NCBI GenBank assembly: GCA_009914555.1
Contig: WNDY01000004.1
Coordinates: forward strand, 1 to 64,000
Length of the DNA: 64,000 bases
DNA from: Xylophilus sp.
GTDB lineage: Bacteria > Pseudomonadota > Gammaproteobacteria > Burkholderiales > Burkholderiaceae_C
Reading direction: 5' to 3'
Position 1 is the first letter of the stretch. Each line of letters opens with the position of its first letter. Positions 48,203-57,725 of this stretch are shown here, in pieces. Under the pieces are notes generated by a model. It saw only the letters and a list, made by a program, of their open reading frames with translations. It did not search any database and was not told where the DNA came from. Made by a program: the position numbers and the translations under genes.

Positions 48203-49678
48203 TTAGGTCTTCTCGATTGCGGTGACGCGGGTGCGGAGGTCTTCCACCTCGCGGATGAGCGCCTGGACTTCCAGGACCGTCAGGGCGATCAGGGGGCGGT
48301 CCAGGACGATGGCGGGTTGCGGGTCACCCTTGGGCGTCAGGGCGGTCACGTCGCCGTCCACGGCGGCCGGGAAGACCTTGGTGAGGTTCTGGGCCGAGAA
48401 GCCGGTGGAGAGCTTCCCTGCGGGCTTGAACACCCCGACGTTCGCGTAGTCGAAGACGATGGGCTTGATGCCCAGGTAGGCTTCACGGTCGGCGGCGAGA
48501 GGCGCGATGTCCTGCTTCACCCGCTCGTCCGAGGCCATCTGGAGTTGGCCGACGCCCGTGGCATCGACCCACAGCCATGTGTTGCTGCCGTTCCATTCCA
48601 GGTTCATCCAGTTGCCACCGTAGGTGCCACTGGTGCCGTTGCGGGAGCGGTAGCCCACGGCGAAGCAGCCGTTGTTCAGCGTCAACTGGCCGGCCACCGT
48701 GAGCGAACTGCTCATAGAGATAGGCCCGGCGAACGTCTGGGTGGTGGTGGTGCTGAGGATCGCCCGGGCATTGATCTGGGCCTGGAGCTTGCCGAGGCCG
48801 GTCAGAATCGAATCGGTCGTGGCGAGTACGGCGTTGGTCGTGGTGACCAGCCCGGTCAAGGCGGTGCCACGGGCGGCAGTGCCGAAGTCCTGCCACGTCT
48901 TGTTGCCCTGCCAGAACTGCGCGGTGGTGCCAGCAGCGATGGTCGGCTCCTTGTTGGCGGCAGCGGCAGCAGAGTTCGCCGCGTTGGTCGCGGACGTGCT
49001 GGCCTCGCCCGCCTTGGTGCTGGCAGTGCTGGCGCTGTTGGACGCCTCCGTCGCCTTGGTGCTGGCAGTGCTGGCCGAGCCGGCCGCAGCCGTCGCCGAG
49101 TTAGCGGCGTTGGTCGCGGAGGTCGAGGCCTCGCCAGCCTTGGTGCCTGCGGTGGTGGCCGATCCTGCGGCAGCGGTGGCGCTGTTGCTGGCATTGGTGG
49201 CCCGAGTGTTCGCCGTGGTCGCAGAGCCCTCAGCAGCCGACGCCGAGGAGGCAGCAGCCGTGGCAGACCCAGCAGCCGCAGCTGCCTTCTCGGTGGCCGT
49301 GGTGACGCCAGCGGTGACGCCGGCAGCAGCCTGGGTGGCCGTGGTGGCCGCAGCCTTGGCGGCGTCGATGTCGCCCTGGACCGACTCCGGGATGGACTGG
49401 TACAGGGCAATCAGGTCGGAGACCTGACCGGCCAGGAAGCGGCTGATGCTCTGGGTGGGCACCAGGACGTAGGAAGCGGCAGCGGCGTCCGTCCCGGTGT
49501 AGGGGGTAGCGAGGGTAAGCGCGGTGTCGGAGCCGATGTTGGTGACCTCATAGAGGTTCCCATCAGGGGCCATCAGGGCATCGCCCTTCCACGCCTTGCT
49601 GTTCCACAGCGTGCCCGAGCCGGACACAGCGGCGCTACCGGAGGTGACTTTGACGGTCCCGGTGCGATACCAAGTCAT
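48203..49678 (-). CDS. Tail fibre protein with C-terminal S74 chaperone domain
   Basis: The 491-residue protein starts with a beta-rich module (GTVKVTSGSAAVSGSGTLW), continues in a long Ala/Ser/Thr stretch at about 105-250 with repeated units such as STKAGEASTSATNAANSA, and ends in a peptidase S74 intramolecular chaperone (MASDERVKQDIAPL, LSTGFSAQNL). S74 domains trimerise the fibre and then cut themselves off at a Ser-Lys site. It should carry host receptor binding. Confidence 0.85.
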   Translation of the reverse strand: MTWYRTGTVKVTSGSAAVSGSGTLWNSKAWKGDALMAPDGNLYEVTNIGSDTALTLATPYTGTDAAAASYVLVPTQSISRFLAGQVSDLIALYQSIPESVQGDIDAAKAAATTATQAAAGVTAGVTTATEKAAAAAGSATAAASSASAAEGSATTANTRATNASNSATAAAGSATTAGTKAGEASTSATNAANSATAAAGSASTASTKATEASNSASTASTKAGEASTSATNAANSAAAAANKEPTIAAGTTAQFWQGNKTWQDFGTAARGTALTGLVTTTNAVLATTDSILTGLGKLQAQINARAILSTTTTQTFAGPISMSSSLTVAGQLTLNNGCFAVGYRSRNGTSGTYGGNWMNLEWNGSNTWLWVDATGVGQLQMASDERVKQDIAPLAADREAYLGIKPIVFDYANVGVFKPAGKLSTGFSAQNLTKVFPAAVDGDVTALTPKGDPQPAIVLDRPLIALTVLEVQALIREVEDLRTRVTAIEKT

Positions 49679-49702
49679 TGGTTCCTTTGGTGGTTGTGCG
49701 GC

Positions 49703-52159
49703 TTACCGCTTGAATTGAATGGTTGCGAGACTCACGGTGCCGACGCTGCCGGCCCGGCTGCCGGTGACCGTGTGGGTCCCAGCTGGGAGCGTTACGCAGG
49801 CCATCGTGGAGCAGCCCGACCCGATACCGCTCCCGGTGCTTTGCTGCACGCCGTTTACCGACAGGGCGATGGTCGAAGTACCGGCGGCCCAATCCTGGTG
49901 CGGGCTGGGCGAATCGACTGAGCCCATGCAGATCACCGTGGACTGCTCAGTGAGGCCCAGGGCCAGGGTGGCCGTGCCGGAAGCAGAAGTAGCCGAACTC
50001 GTCTTCGACAGCGCGTTGCCTGCGATCTGCGCCGTGTCGATCACAGCGAGTTTGTTAACCCGCAGGCCGTTGGCGGGGTCATAGGTCAGGTCGCCACCGA
50101 AGCTCAACGAAGAAGCGCTCAGGTCAATCCACGTCGTGTTCGCGGCGTTCTGAAGGCGACCAGCGGTCGCCGTGCCGATGTTGGCGCTCAGGGCGCTCAG
50201 GGACGGCGTGGTGATGCCAGCCGGCGTGATGGTGGTGCCCAGGCCGCTCGTGGTCCAGGGACTCGGACGGGTCTGGTTCGGCCCCGCCACGGCCACAAAG
50301 GGCATGGTGGCGAACAGCCAGCTGTCGCTCTGCCCGGCCTGGGTGGGACCCTTGCGGATCAGAAGCCGCGCCGAGGCCGCAGCAGTCGGGGCGACCCCGA
50401 AGCCGTACAGCCGCTTCCAGTTGGACAGCAGCGCACCGCCAGTGGCGGCGGCGGCGTTGTCTTCCACGGAGTTGAAGACGCCCACGGCGTTCCCCGCTGC
50501 GTCCACGAAGACGAGGAGGATGCGGCCGACCGCCCGGTGTAGCCCAGTGTAGCAGGAGAATTCGTAGCGCTCACCCCCGATCACCGGGAAATTGGCGCTG
50601 GTCAGTTCCGAGAAGCGCGAGGCGATGTCCTGGCCGTTGTAGTTCTGGTTGCCCTGAAACATGCTGGCCGCGTCCATGGCCTCGGGCTTCCAGGTCGCGC
50701 CCGCGCCGTTCACGGAGGTCGTGATGCCACCCAGGTTGTCGCTGTAGGTCCAGCCACTCAGGCCGTCCAGGAAGGTCGAGGACTTGAGCAGGTTGGTGCC
50801 CAGGCTCACGTCCAGCTTGCCAATGGTCACTGCGCCGGCCTTGAGCTTGTCCGTGGTCACCGCGTCGGCGGCGATGCTCCGGGCCTCCACTGCGCCGTCC
50901 ACCAGGACACGTCCAGGGAAGGTCTTGTCGCCCACGCGGTTGGAGGGGACTACGAAGGTCGGCGAGCCGTCCACGCTCCCGGCGACGAACATGGGTTGCA
51001 GGGTCCCGTTGGGGGCGGCGCTGTCCACAAACACGAGGCGCTGGGCGGCCAGGACGATTTCCGAGCCGGTGTAGTCGTCGCTGGCCGTGGCGTTGAGGCC
51101 AATGCCGGCGAAGACTTGCTTGCCGTCCGCCCGCTGCGCCATGGTCTTGAGGCTGTACTGCGACTCGACCTTGACCACGCGGTCGCCCACGCGGTCGATG
51201 CTTGTCTCCAGGTCCTGGATGATCTGGCCGAGGTTCTCGCCGATCTGGGTCTGGAGGGTCAGGATGTCCTTGGCAAGGGCGCCATCAGCATCCGAGCGGA
51301 CCTTGCTCTCCTGTTCGATCAGGGCGTCCACGTCCTTGAAGCGGGCCTCCAGGGTCTCCAGCTGGCGGGCCTGGGTGTAGGTGGAGGTGGCCTCAGCCAC
51401 GGCCGACCCAAGGATGGACGCGGCGATGCGCTCGACCTCACGATCATCGGTGTCGGGATCGCCCAGGGCATCCAGTTCGGCCTTGACCGAATCCAGGCGG
51501 CTGGAGAACGCGAGGTCGGCGCTGACCAGCGTGGCGATGCTCTGGTTCACTGAGGCGGACAGGTTGGCCTGCTGGGCCTCGACGGTATCCAGGCGCGTGA
51601 CGACGGCCCCGTTGGCGGCCTGCACGTCCGCGATGGTCTTGTCCACCAGTTCCTGGATCGCCTTCTGGCCGGACTCCAAGGCCACGGCGCGGGCGCCGAG
51701 TTCGTCCAGGGTCCGAAGGCCGGCCGTGAGGATCGCCTGCGAGTACGCGAGGCTGTCCAGTGCGCCCGAGATAGTCTCGATTTCCGAGGTCAGGTTGGTG
51801 ATGACCGTGGACACGGAGCCGGTCAGACCGCCGCTGCGCTCCTGCACCAGATACAGGACTTGGAGCCGCGCACGGTTCAGGTCCGTCGCGGTCATGAGGG
51901 CCGCGTCCTTGAAGTCGGCGAAGGCGTCGAGGTCAGGGGTGGCGCGGAAGATTTTGAGGGGTTCGCCGGCCGGGATGGGCTCGCCGAACAGGGTGTGTAC
52001 CTCGACGGTGTGGTCGTCGATGAACTTGAATAGAGCGGGCGCCCCGGCGTTCCGCGTGACCACGATGTGGCTGCGGGACAGGTAGGGGAACCCGAAGGTG
52101 TAGCGCTTGGTGGCGCCGTCGGCCGTGTAGTCGTTCCAGGGTTGGTAGGTCGTCGTCAT
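49703..52159 (-). CDS. Tail fibre protein with T7 gp17-like N-terminus
   Basis: The 818-residue protein opens with the podovirus tail-attachment domain (MTTTYQPWNDYTADGATKRY, then FGFPYLSRSHIVVTRN). It continues with long coiled-coil-like helices to about 340 and beta-rich domains to the end, where LGLTEQSTVICMGSVD and AGTHTVTGSRAG resemble carbohydrate-binding strands. It anchors fibres to the tail. Confidence 0.85.
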   Translation of the reverse strand: MTTTYQPWNDYTADGATKRYTFGFPYLSRSHIVVTRNAGAPALFKFIDDHTVEVHTLFGEPIPAGEPLKIFRATPDLDAFADFKDAALMTATDLNRARLQVLYLVQERSGGLTGSVSTVITNLTSEIETISGALDSLAYSQAILTAGLRTLDELGARAVALESGQKAIQELVDKTIADVQAANGAVVTRLDTVEAQQANLSASVNQSIATLVSADLAFSSRLDSVKAELDALGDPDTDDREVERIAASILGSAVAEATSTYTQARQLETLEARFKDVDALIEQESKVRSDADGALAKDILTLQTQIGENLGQIIQDLETSIDRVGDRVVKVESQYSLKTMAQRADGKQVFAGIGLNATASDDYTGSEIVLAAQRLVFVDSAAPNGTLQPMFVAGSVDGSPTFVVPSNRVGDKTFPGRVLVDGAVEARSIAADAVTTDKLKAGAVTIGKLDVSLGTNLLKSSTFLDGLSGWTYSDNLGGITTSVNGAGATWKPEAMDAASMFQGNQNYNGQDIASRFSELTSANFPVIGGERYEFSCYTGLHRAVGRILLVFVDAAGNAVGVFNSVEDNAAAATGGALLSNWKRLYGFGVAPTAAASARLLIRKGPTQAGQSDSWLFATMPFVAVAGPNQTRPSPWTTSGLGTTITPAGITTPSLSALSANIGTATAGRLQNAANTTWIDLSASSLSFGGDLTYDPANGLRVNKLAVIDTAQIAGNALSKTSSATSASGTATLALGLTEQSTVICMGSVDSPSPHQDWAAGTSTIALSVNGVQQSTGSGIGSGCSTMACVTLPAGTHTVTGSRAGSVGTVSLATIQFKR

Positions 52160-52183
52160 GAGGTTGGCGGCGACCTCCGTCGC

Positions 52184-55100
52184 CTAGAAACTGTCTACGC
52201 CGGCTAGGTGCATGAGCACCTTCGCCTGCTGGTTGAGGGGGATCAGGGTGTGCGCCTTCTTCCACACGCGGGAGCCTTCGCCGTTGGCGGCGTCGGCGCC
52301 CATCTGGGACACATCGGCAAGGGTCTGCGACCACGGGCCGGCGAGGTTCGCCAGCCAGCCGTTCTGGCTGTACTTGCTGGTGCTGCCGGTCAGGGTGACC
52401 CCGGTCCTCGCGTTGAGCACCGGCGACAGCAGGTTGACCCCGGCTTGCAGGGGCGCCCCGGCCATGCCGAGGAACCCGCTGCGCTGGATCACCTCCACCG
52501 CGTGGGCGGCCTTCTTGTCCGGGTCGTTGTAGTTGCCCAGGCCGGCCGTGCCCTCCTTGCGGAAGGCGGCGATCTGCGCGGACATTTCCCCGGCGGCCAG
52601 CGCCCATCCCAGCGCCATCGCCGAGCGGCCGTACTCGCCCGTGAGGGCGCCGTGCTGCACCGCGCTGCGCAGGAAGCCCTGGTAGAACGTCGCGGCGTAG
52701 CTCTGGAACTGGAGGAACAGGCGGCCCATCGGCTTGCTCATGAGCAGCGGCTGGTTGCCGAATCCGGAGACGATGGAGGCCCGCTTGGCGGTCTTGACGA
52801 GCGCGAGGTTGAGCACGTCGGCCATGTGGGCGCCCAGCGGGTCCGTGTTGCCCTGCGAGTCCGCGATCCACTTGTGCGTGTTCGGGATGAACAGGTCCTT
52901 CACGTCCTCGCCGTGCTTGTCCATGAGCCGGCCGATCTGCGTCAGCTCGGTCTTGCCGATGCCCAGCTTGGCGAGGTCGGCCCGCTTGCCGGCCGGGAGC
53001 TTGTCCCAGCCGTCCTTCGCCCACCGCCGGATGTTGGTGAGCTGCACCCAGGCGGCCGTGCGGCGCATGATGTCCGAGAACCCCTTGAGGCCAGAGAGCT
53101 TGCCGGTGGCGTCTGCCGTCGCGTTCATGACGGCCTCGACCTTCCCGGTCACCTGCCGGGTCAGACCCGAGCCGAAGCCTGCGAGGTCCTCGCCGGCCCC
53201 GGAGGCCAGGGCGCGTTCGGAGAACGCCATGTGCGAGCCGTGCTCCAGGGACTGGAGGAACGTCGAGAGTTCCTTGGCGCCCTCGTGGCCCTTGGCCGCC
53301 TCGGCGATCAGCTTGCCGGTCTTGCCGCGCATGGCGACCAGCCCCGGCGCGAAGCCGCGTGCCGCGTACATGCCGGTGGCGATGTCGTTGACCGCCCCGA
53401 AGATGAAGCCGCCCTGGTAGCGCAGCAGAGTCGCCTGCTTGAGCCGGTCGATGGTCCAGGTCAGGGCGTCGTCGTCCTTGACCTCGTGGCGCCCCAGCAC
53501 CTTGTCCCAGATGGCCTCCACGTCCTTGAGGTTCTTGTCGCGCACCGTGCGGATCGCGGCCTTCTCCTTCTCGGACTTGGCCCCGGCGATCAGGGTGTCG
53601 TAGTGGCCCATCGCCTCGCGCAGCACCTCGTCGCGGGATGCCCCGTCGAAAGCGCGGTGCGCGGCGACCTGCCCGCCCAGGTCGGACGTGTAGCGGTCCA
53701 TCTGGTGCAGCGGGTCCGACTCGCGGAACTCCATGGCCTTGAGCTTCTGCATTTCCTCGAAGGACCAGTTCAGCGTCTTCTGCTTGAGCCGGCCCGTCAT
53801 GGGCGCCTTGTCCAGCAGCAGGCCGCCGGGCGCACGCTGGCCGCCCCGAAGGTGGTTGGTGAGCTGCTGCGCCCACTTGGCCGCCGGGGTCTGCTTCGCG
53901 TTGCGCGAGGCGGCCCACTGGGCCTTGCGCAGCGCATGGGCGCTGTCGCGCACCTCCTTGGCGGCGGCGGTCAGGTCCTGGCGCAGCAGGCGCTTCATGA
54001 TGAGCGCTTTCTGCCGGGCGGCCTGGGCGTCCTCCAGGGCGATCCGCAGCTTGTCCAGGCGCTCGGTGTCACGCGCCATGCGCTCCCGGAATCCGGGGGC
54101 GAGGTCGGCGTGGTCCTCGTGCTGGAGCAGGGTGCGGACCTCCTTGTCCACGGCGGCCTTCCAGTCGGCGGCGTTGCGCTGGCGGGAGGCGGTGTCCTCG
54201 AAGACCGCGCGGGCCTCGCGCAGGTGGTCCTGGGCCGTCTTGCGGTTCTCCAGGGCCTCGCGCAGCTCGCGGTTGACCTCGGCAATCTGGGTCTGGGCGT
54301 GCTCCAGGTCCCGGGCCGCCCGCCAGTCCTCGTCCTTGAGGGGCGCGAGGTCCTTGCGTGCGTCGAGGTGCGGGGTCTTCTCGTCGCGGAGGAACCCCAC
54401 GAAGCCCTGGGCGTCATCGGCCGAACGCTCGGCTTGACGCACCGCGCGGGCGTGGGCGTCCAGGTCGTGGCCGCCACGGGCGAGCTGTTCCTGGAGGTCC
54501 TCCGCGAGCGCGTAGGGGTCCTTGACCTTCGCCAGGGCGGCGTTGACCTTGGCCTCGGCCTTCTCGGCGGCCCGCTGCGCGGCGCCCAGGTTTCGCACGT
54601 TGGCGGCCAGGGTCTGCTCGGCCGCCTCGGCCCGCAGCTCCTTGAGGGACGCCTTGCGGTAGTCCTTCGAGGCGCCCCGGAAGTCGTCCAGCACGTCGGC
54701 TGCGGCCTCCTGGGCAGCGGCCTGCCGGGTCTCGGCAGCAGCCACCCGGCCCTCGGCCACGAGGGTGCGGGCCAGTTCCTGGTCGCCGGCCCACTCGCGG
54801 ATCGCCTTGGCGGCGCGTGCGGGGTCCTGAGCCTTGAGGGCCTCCCAGTCGGCCGGCAGGGCCTCGGCCTTCTCACCCGGCTTGACGGGCTTGGGCGGGC
54901 CTCCCTGCGCGATGTAGCCCTGGGCCTGGAGGAACTCGGTTTGCGGCTTGTCGGCGACGTGCTCCAGGAGCATCGTCTCGAATTCGGCGGGGTTCTTGTC
55001 GATCCCCTTCTTGTTGTAGAGCACCGGGGTGTAGTGGCCGTCCTGGGCCAGCCGGGGATCGGCGGCGCCGTGGCGCACGGCCTCGTCCCAGAAGTCGTTG

Positions 55101-56488
55101 TAGAACTTCTGCTGGCGCTCGACCGCCTCCTTCACGCGGCCGAAGACCTTGGTGGCCTTGGCCTCGTCGCCGCCCAGGGAGTCCTTGAGCTTGGCGATGA
55201 TCGGGGCGTAGATGTCGCCCTGCGTCTGCCGGGCGGTGGCGGCGGCGATGTTGAGGTCGTCCACGGCCGCCATGAAGTCCCGGCGCGACACGGAGCCCAC
55301 GTCCACGGTGCCGGTGGACAGGCTGTGAACCATGTCCTTCGCGTCGTGCAGCAGGCCGGAGGCGCTGTCGCCCAGGTCCTCGTTAGCCTTGCGGAACAGG
55401 CCCACCACGTCCTCGGCGGCCTTCTGGCCTTCGAGCGTGTACAGGGTGCGCAGCGACTCGGCGTCCGGTCCCTGCACCCGGCCCTCCAGATGACCGCGTA
55501 GGTTCAGGCCAGGGATGTCCGTCAGGCGAGCCATCGCTTCGAGGCCCGGGCCGTCGTAGTGCGTCATGCGCCCGATGGGCGTCAGCCCGCCGAACAGCGT
55601 GTCGTCAATCCACTGCTGGGCCTTGCCGCCCTGGGCGATCTTGAAGTCGTCGCCGGCCATGCGCGGCCGGTACACCGGGTTGCCGGCGTCGTCGTAGCCC
55701 TGGGCCACGCGGGCCGCGCCGATGGAGTCGCCGCGCAGCTCGGCGCCGCTGGACGACCCCAGGCCCTGCTCGCGCAGCGGGGTCTTGTCCAGGTTCTCCG
55801 GGTGCAGCGGGTTGTCCGGGTGGCCGGGCCGCAGCGGGGAATCGTGCGGCAGGCGGTTGAACACCGCGCCCAGGCCGGCGCCGAGGAACGTGGAGACCCC
55901 GATGTTCATGAAGTCGTCCTCGCGCTCGCGCAGCGGCTGGAGCTTGTGCAGCACCGCGTTCTGCGCCAGGGCGTCGGTCAGGCCGACAGCGGCGCCGCCG
56001 AGGGCGCCCCGGCCCAGGCCGGCGACGGACAGGAGGGAGGTCACGTCCAGCAGGCCGTAGGCGAAGTTCAGGACGGCCGAGCCGTCATGCCCGTCGATGA
56101 TCGTCTGCTTGAGGTCCTGGTTCCACCGGGCGACCTGGGCCAGCCGGTCGAACTGGGCGCGGTTGCGGGCGCCGTCGAACCAGCCGGAGGCCAGCTCCTC
56201 GTCCAGGCCGCTCAGGCCGGCCTCGCGGGCGTAGCGGCGGGCGTTGAAGCTCAGGTCCACCGCTTGGTCGCCTTCGTCCAGTGCGCCGGCCGCAAGGTGC
56301 ATCACGCCTTGGCCGAGGATGCTGTAGCGCGACCAGTGCGCCTCGGCGACCTCCTGGGCCGTCGGGCGGCCGAAGGTATCACCGCCGTCCGCCTTGGTCA
56401 TGGCGGGGGCCTGGACAGGCTCGGAGAACGTGGGGGTGTAGTTCGAGAGGGGAACCGCAGGAGCGGTCGGGTTGGTCGATGGGTCCAT
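52184..56488 (-). CDS. Large internal virion protein (T7 gp16-like position)
   Basis: The 1434-residue protein occupies the place of T7 gene 16, before the tail fibre. It has hydrophobic patches near 140-210 (LNFAYGLLDVTSLLSVAGLG) and a very long charged coiled-coil region at about 520-870. Near 1040-1080 it has YQGGFIFGAVNDIATGMYAA. The T7 protein's N-terminal lytic transglycosylase is not visible here; separate muralytic genes precede it. It should be ejected to form the channel through the envelope. Confidence 0.75.
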   Translation of the reverse strand: MDPSTNPTAPAVPLSNYTPTFSEPVQAPAMTKADGGDTFGRPTAQEVAEAHWSRYSILGQGVMHLAAGALDEGDQAVDLSFNARRYAREAGLSGLDEELASGWFDGARNRAQFDRLAQVARWNQDLKQTIIDGHDGSAVLNFAYGLLDVTSLLSVAGLGRGALGGAAVGLTDALAQNAVLHKLQPLREREDDFMNIGVSTFLGAGLGAVFNRLPHDSPLRPGHPDNPLHPENLDKTPLREQGLGSSSGAELRGDSIGAARVAQGYDDAGNPVYRPRMAGDDFKIAQGGKAQQWIDDTLFGGLTPIGRMTHYDGPGLEAMARLTDIPGLNLRGHLEGRVQGPDAESLRTLYTLEGQKAAEDVVGLFRKANEDLGDSASGLLHDAKDMVHSLSTGTVDVGSVSRRDFMAAVDDLNIAAATARQTQGDIYAPIIAKLKDSLGGDEAKATKVFGRVKEAVERQQKFYNDFWDEAVRHGAADPRLAQDGHYTPVLYNKKGIDKNPAEFETMLLEHVADKPQTEFLQAQGYIAQGGPPKPVKPGEKAEALPADWEALKAQDPARAAKAIREWAGDQELARTLVAEGRVAAAETRQAAAQEAAADVLDDFRGASKDYRKASLKELRAEAAEQTLAANVRNLGAAQRAAEKAEAKVNAALAKVKDPYALAEDLQEQLARGGHDLDAHARAVRQAERSADDAQGFVGFLRDEKTPHLDARKDLAPLKDEDWRAARDLEHAQTQIAEVNRELREALENRKTAQDHLREARAVFEDTASRQRNAADWKAAVDKEVRTLLQHEDHADLAPGFRERMARDTERLDKLRIALEDAQAARQKALIMKRLLRQDLTAAAKEVRDSAHALRKAQWAASRNAKQTPAAKWAQQLTNHLRGGQRAPGGLLLDKAPMTGRLKQKTLNWSFEEMQKLKAMEFRESDPLHQMDRYTSDLGGQVAAHRAFDGASRDEVLREAMGHYDTLIAGAKSEKEKAAIRTVRDKNLKDVEAIWDKVLGRHEVKDDDALTWTIDRLKQATLLRYQGGFIFGAVNDIATGMYAARGFAPGLVAMRGKTGKLIAEAAKGHEGAKELSTFLQSLEHGSHMAFSERALASGAGEDLAGFGSGLTRQVTGKVEAVMNATADATGKLSGLKGFSDIMRRTAAWVQLTNIRRWAKDGWDKLPAGKRADLAKLGIGKTELTQIGRLMDKHGEDVKDLFIPNTHKWIADSQGNTDPLGAHMADVLNLALVKTAKRASIVSGFGNQPLLMSKPMGRLFLQFQSYAATFYQGFLRSAVQHGALTGEYGRSAMALGWALAAGEMSAQIAAFRKEGTAGLGNYNDPDKKAAHAVEVIQRSGFLGMAGAPLQAGVNLLSPVLNARTGVTLTGSTSKYSQNGWLANLAGPWSQTLADVSQMGADAANGEGSRVWKKAHTLIPLNQQAKVLMHLAGVDSF

Positions 56489-56502
56489 TGGTTCCAGGGG
56501 GA

Positions 56503-56883
56503 TCAGGGGTAGACCTTGCGGTCCAGTTCAAAGTGCGGGCCATCGCGCAGCGTGGTCCACGCGCCGCCCCAGATCACGGGGTGGCTCAGGGCCGCCGCAG
56601 CGGCCAGGAAGTCCTTGGAGAACTCGCGGTACTTGGCGAAGTCCCAGTTGGCCGAGCCGTCCGGGTTTAGCAGCACCACGTCCACGGCGTGGCCGGTGAG
56701 GTGCCGGGAGTTCTGGGTCTGGCTGGCGCCCTTGGCGACCAGCTCGCGCTGGCGCTCGGGGGTGCGCAGACCCTCGGAGACTTGGAAGGGGATGGCGCTG
56801 GCGGCCGCCGTGCGCTGCACGATGGCGACCAGATGGGGGTGGACGCCCGTGAGGCGCTCGATACTCTTTGCGTTGAGGGTCAC
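56503..56883 (-). CDS. M15-family peptidoglycan endopeptidase (probable endolysin)
   Basis: The 126-residue enzyme has VSEGLRTPERQRELVAKG, the zinc motif SRHLTGHAVDV (His61, Asp68) and GPHFEL with the third ligand His117. This is the VanY/L-Ala-D-Glu peptidase fold used by several phage endolysins. It has no signal peptide, so it needs the holin. It overlaps the lysozyme gene in ATGA. Confidence 0.88.
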   Translation of the reverse strand: MTLNAKSIERLTGVHPHLVAIVQRTAAASAIPFQVSEGLRTPERQRELVAKGASQTQNSRHLTGHAVDVVLLNPDGSANWDFAKYREFSKDFLAAAAALSHPVIWGGAWTTLRDGPHFELDRKVYP

Positions 56884-57722
56884 TGAGGTGGGAGACGGTT
56901 GGAGCCGTTGTCGAAGAAGGCTTGCGCCTTGGCGCCCAGGTACACGGCGGCCTCGTGGTTGCGCCGGTTCTGGAGCTGGCCGCCGAGCGTGTTGAACGAC
57001 CGGATCATCTGGGCGACCTCCTGCGGCTTGGCGCCGCGCTGGATCGCGTCGGGGATGCCCGAGCGGCGCAGGCCACCGGCCCCGGCGTTGTAGGCCAGGG
57101 AAATGAGCGCGGCCCGCTCGCCGTCGTTGAGGACGGTGCCGGGCAGCATGCGGTCGATGTCGGCGTTGAACTGGAGGATCAGGTGATCCCGCAGTTGTCC
57201 GCCCTGCTCCTGGGTCAGGCCCTTCTGGCCGTTGGCGATGGCATGGTTGTCGGCGTCGGTGAACCCGAACATCTGCGAGAACAGGCTGCGCCAGTTCTTG
57301 TGGGCGTTCAGGTTGAAGCCGTAGCCGATGGCGACCTCGTTGCTGGCTTGGGCCGGCGCGTTGTCATCGAAGTCGCCGGGGCGCACGGTGATGTTCTTCG
57401 GGTCCGTGCGCTTCGGGTTCTTCGAGCCGTAGTAGGCGGTCGGGTAGAAGCCCTCGGCGCCGTCGATGGTGGACTTGGCGAGGTCGAGAATGCTTTTCGT
57501 GCCCGTGGGGAGGGCACCGTTCATTTGGGGCATGGTGGCTCGGTTGCGTGCGAGGAAGTCCCGGTAGGCGTCCAGGTTCCAGCTCTTGGGAACGTAGGAC
57601 GCGCTGCCGGCCGGGCCGACCGTGCTGTCCATGCGCAGCTCGCCCTGCATGGTGAGCTTGTCGATCTGCGCCTGGATGGCTTGGTGCTCCAGGTAGTCCG
57701 GGTTGGTCGGATCAGGGGTCAT
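56880..57722 (-). CDS. GH24-type lysozyme, probably virion-associated
   Basis: The 280-residue protein has an N-terminal 80 residues without clear domain, then a T4-lysozyme-like fold: DGAEGFYPTAYYG with catalytic Glu90, an insertion, VAIGYGFNLN, and LISLAYNAGAGGLRRSG with RRNHEAAVYL. It cleaves peptidoglycan glycan strands. Its place among internal virion protein genes suggests it travels in the particle and opens the wall at entry. Confidence 0.82.
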   Translation of the reverse strand: MTPDPTNPDYLEHQAIQAQIDKLTMQGELRMDSTVGPAGSASYVPKSWNLDAYRDFLARNRATMPQMNGALPTGTKSILDLAKSTIDGAEGFYPTAYYGSKNPKRTDPKNITVRPGDFDDNAPAQASNEVAIGYGFNLNAHKNWRSLFSQMFGFTDADNHAIANGQKGLTQEQGGQLRDHLILQFNADIDRMLPGTVLNDGERAALISLAYNAGAGGLRRSGIPDAIQRGAKPQEVAQMIRSFNTLGGQLQNRRNHEAAVYLGAKAQAFFDNGSNRLPPQ

Positions 57723-57725
57723 GGG

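Noticed and set aside
48950-49330. Short tandem similarities in the DNA of the second tail fibre gene, at first glance repeat- or CRISPR-like
   Set aside because: They encode Ala/Ser/Thr repeats in frame within the fibre stalk and have no regular spacers. No CRISPR array or cas gene is present in the window.
52208-55501. A plus-strand open frame of about 1100 codons antisense to the gp16-like gene
   Set aside because: Same antisense shadow pattern; no domain, ribosome site or neighbours support it.
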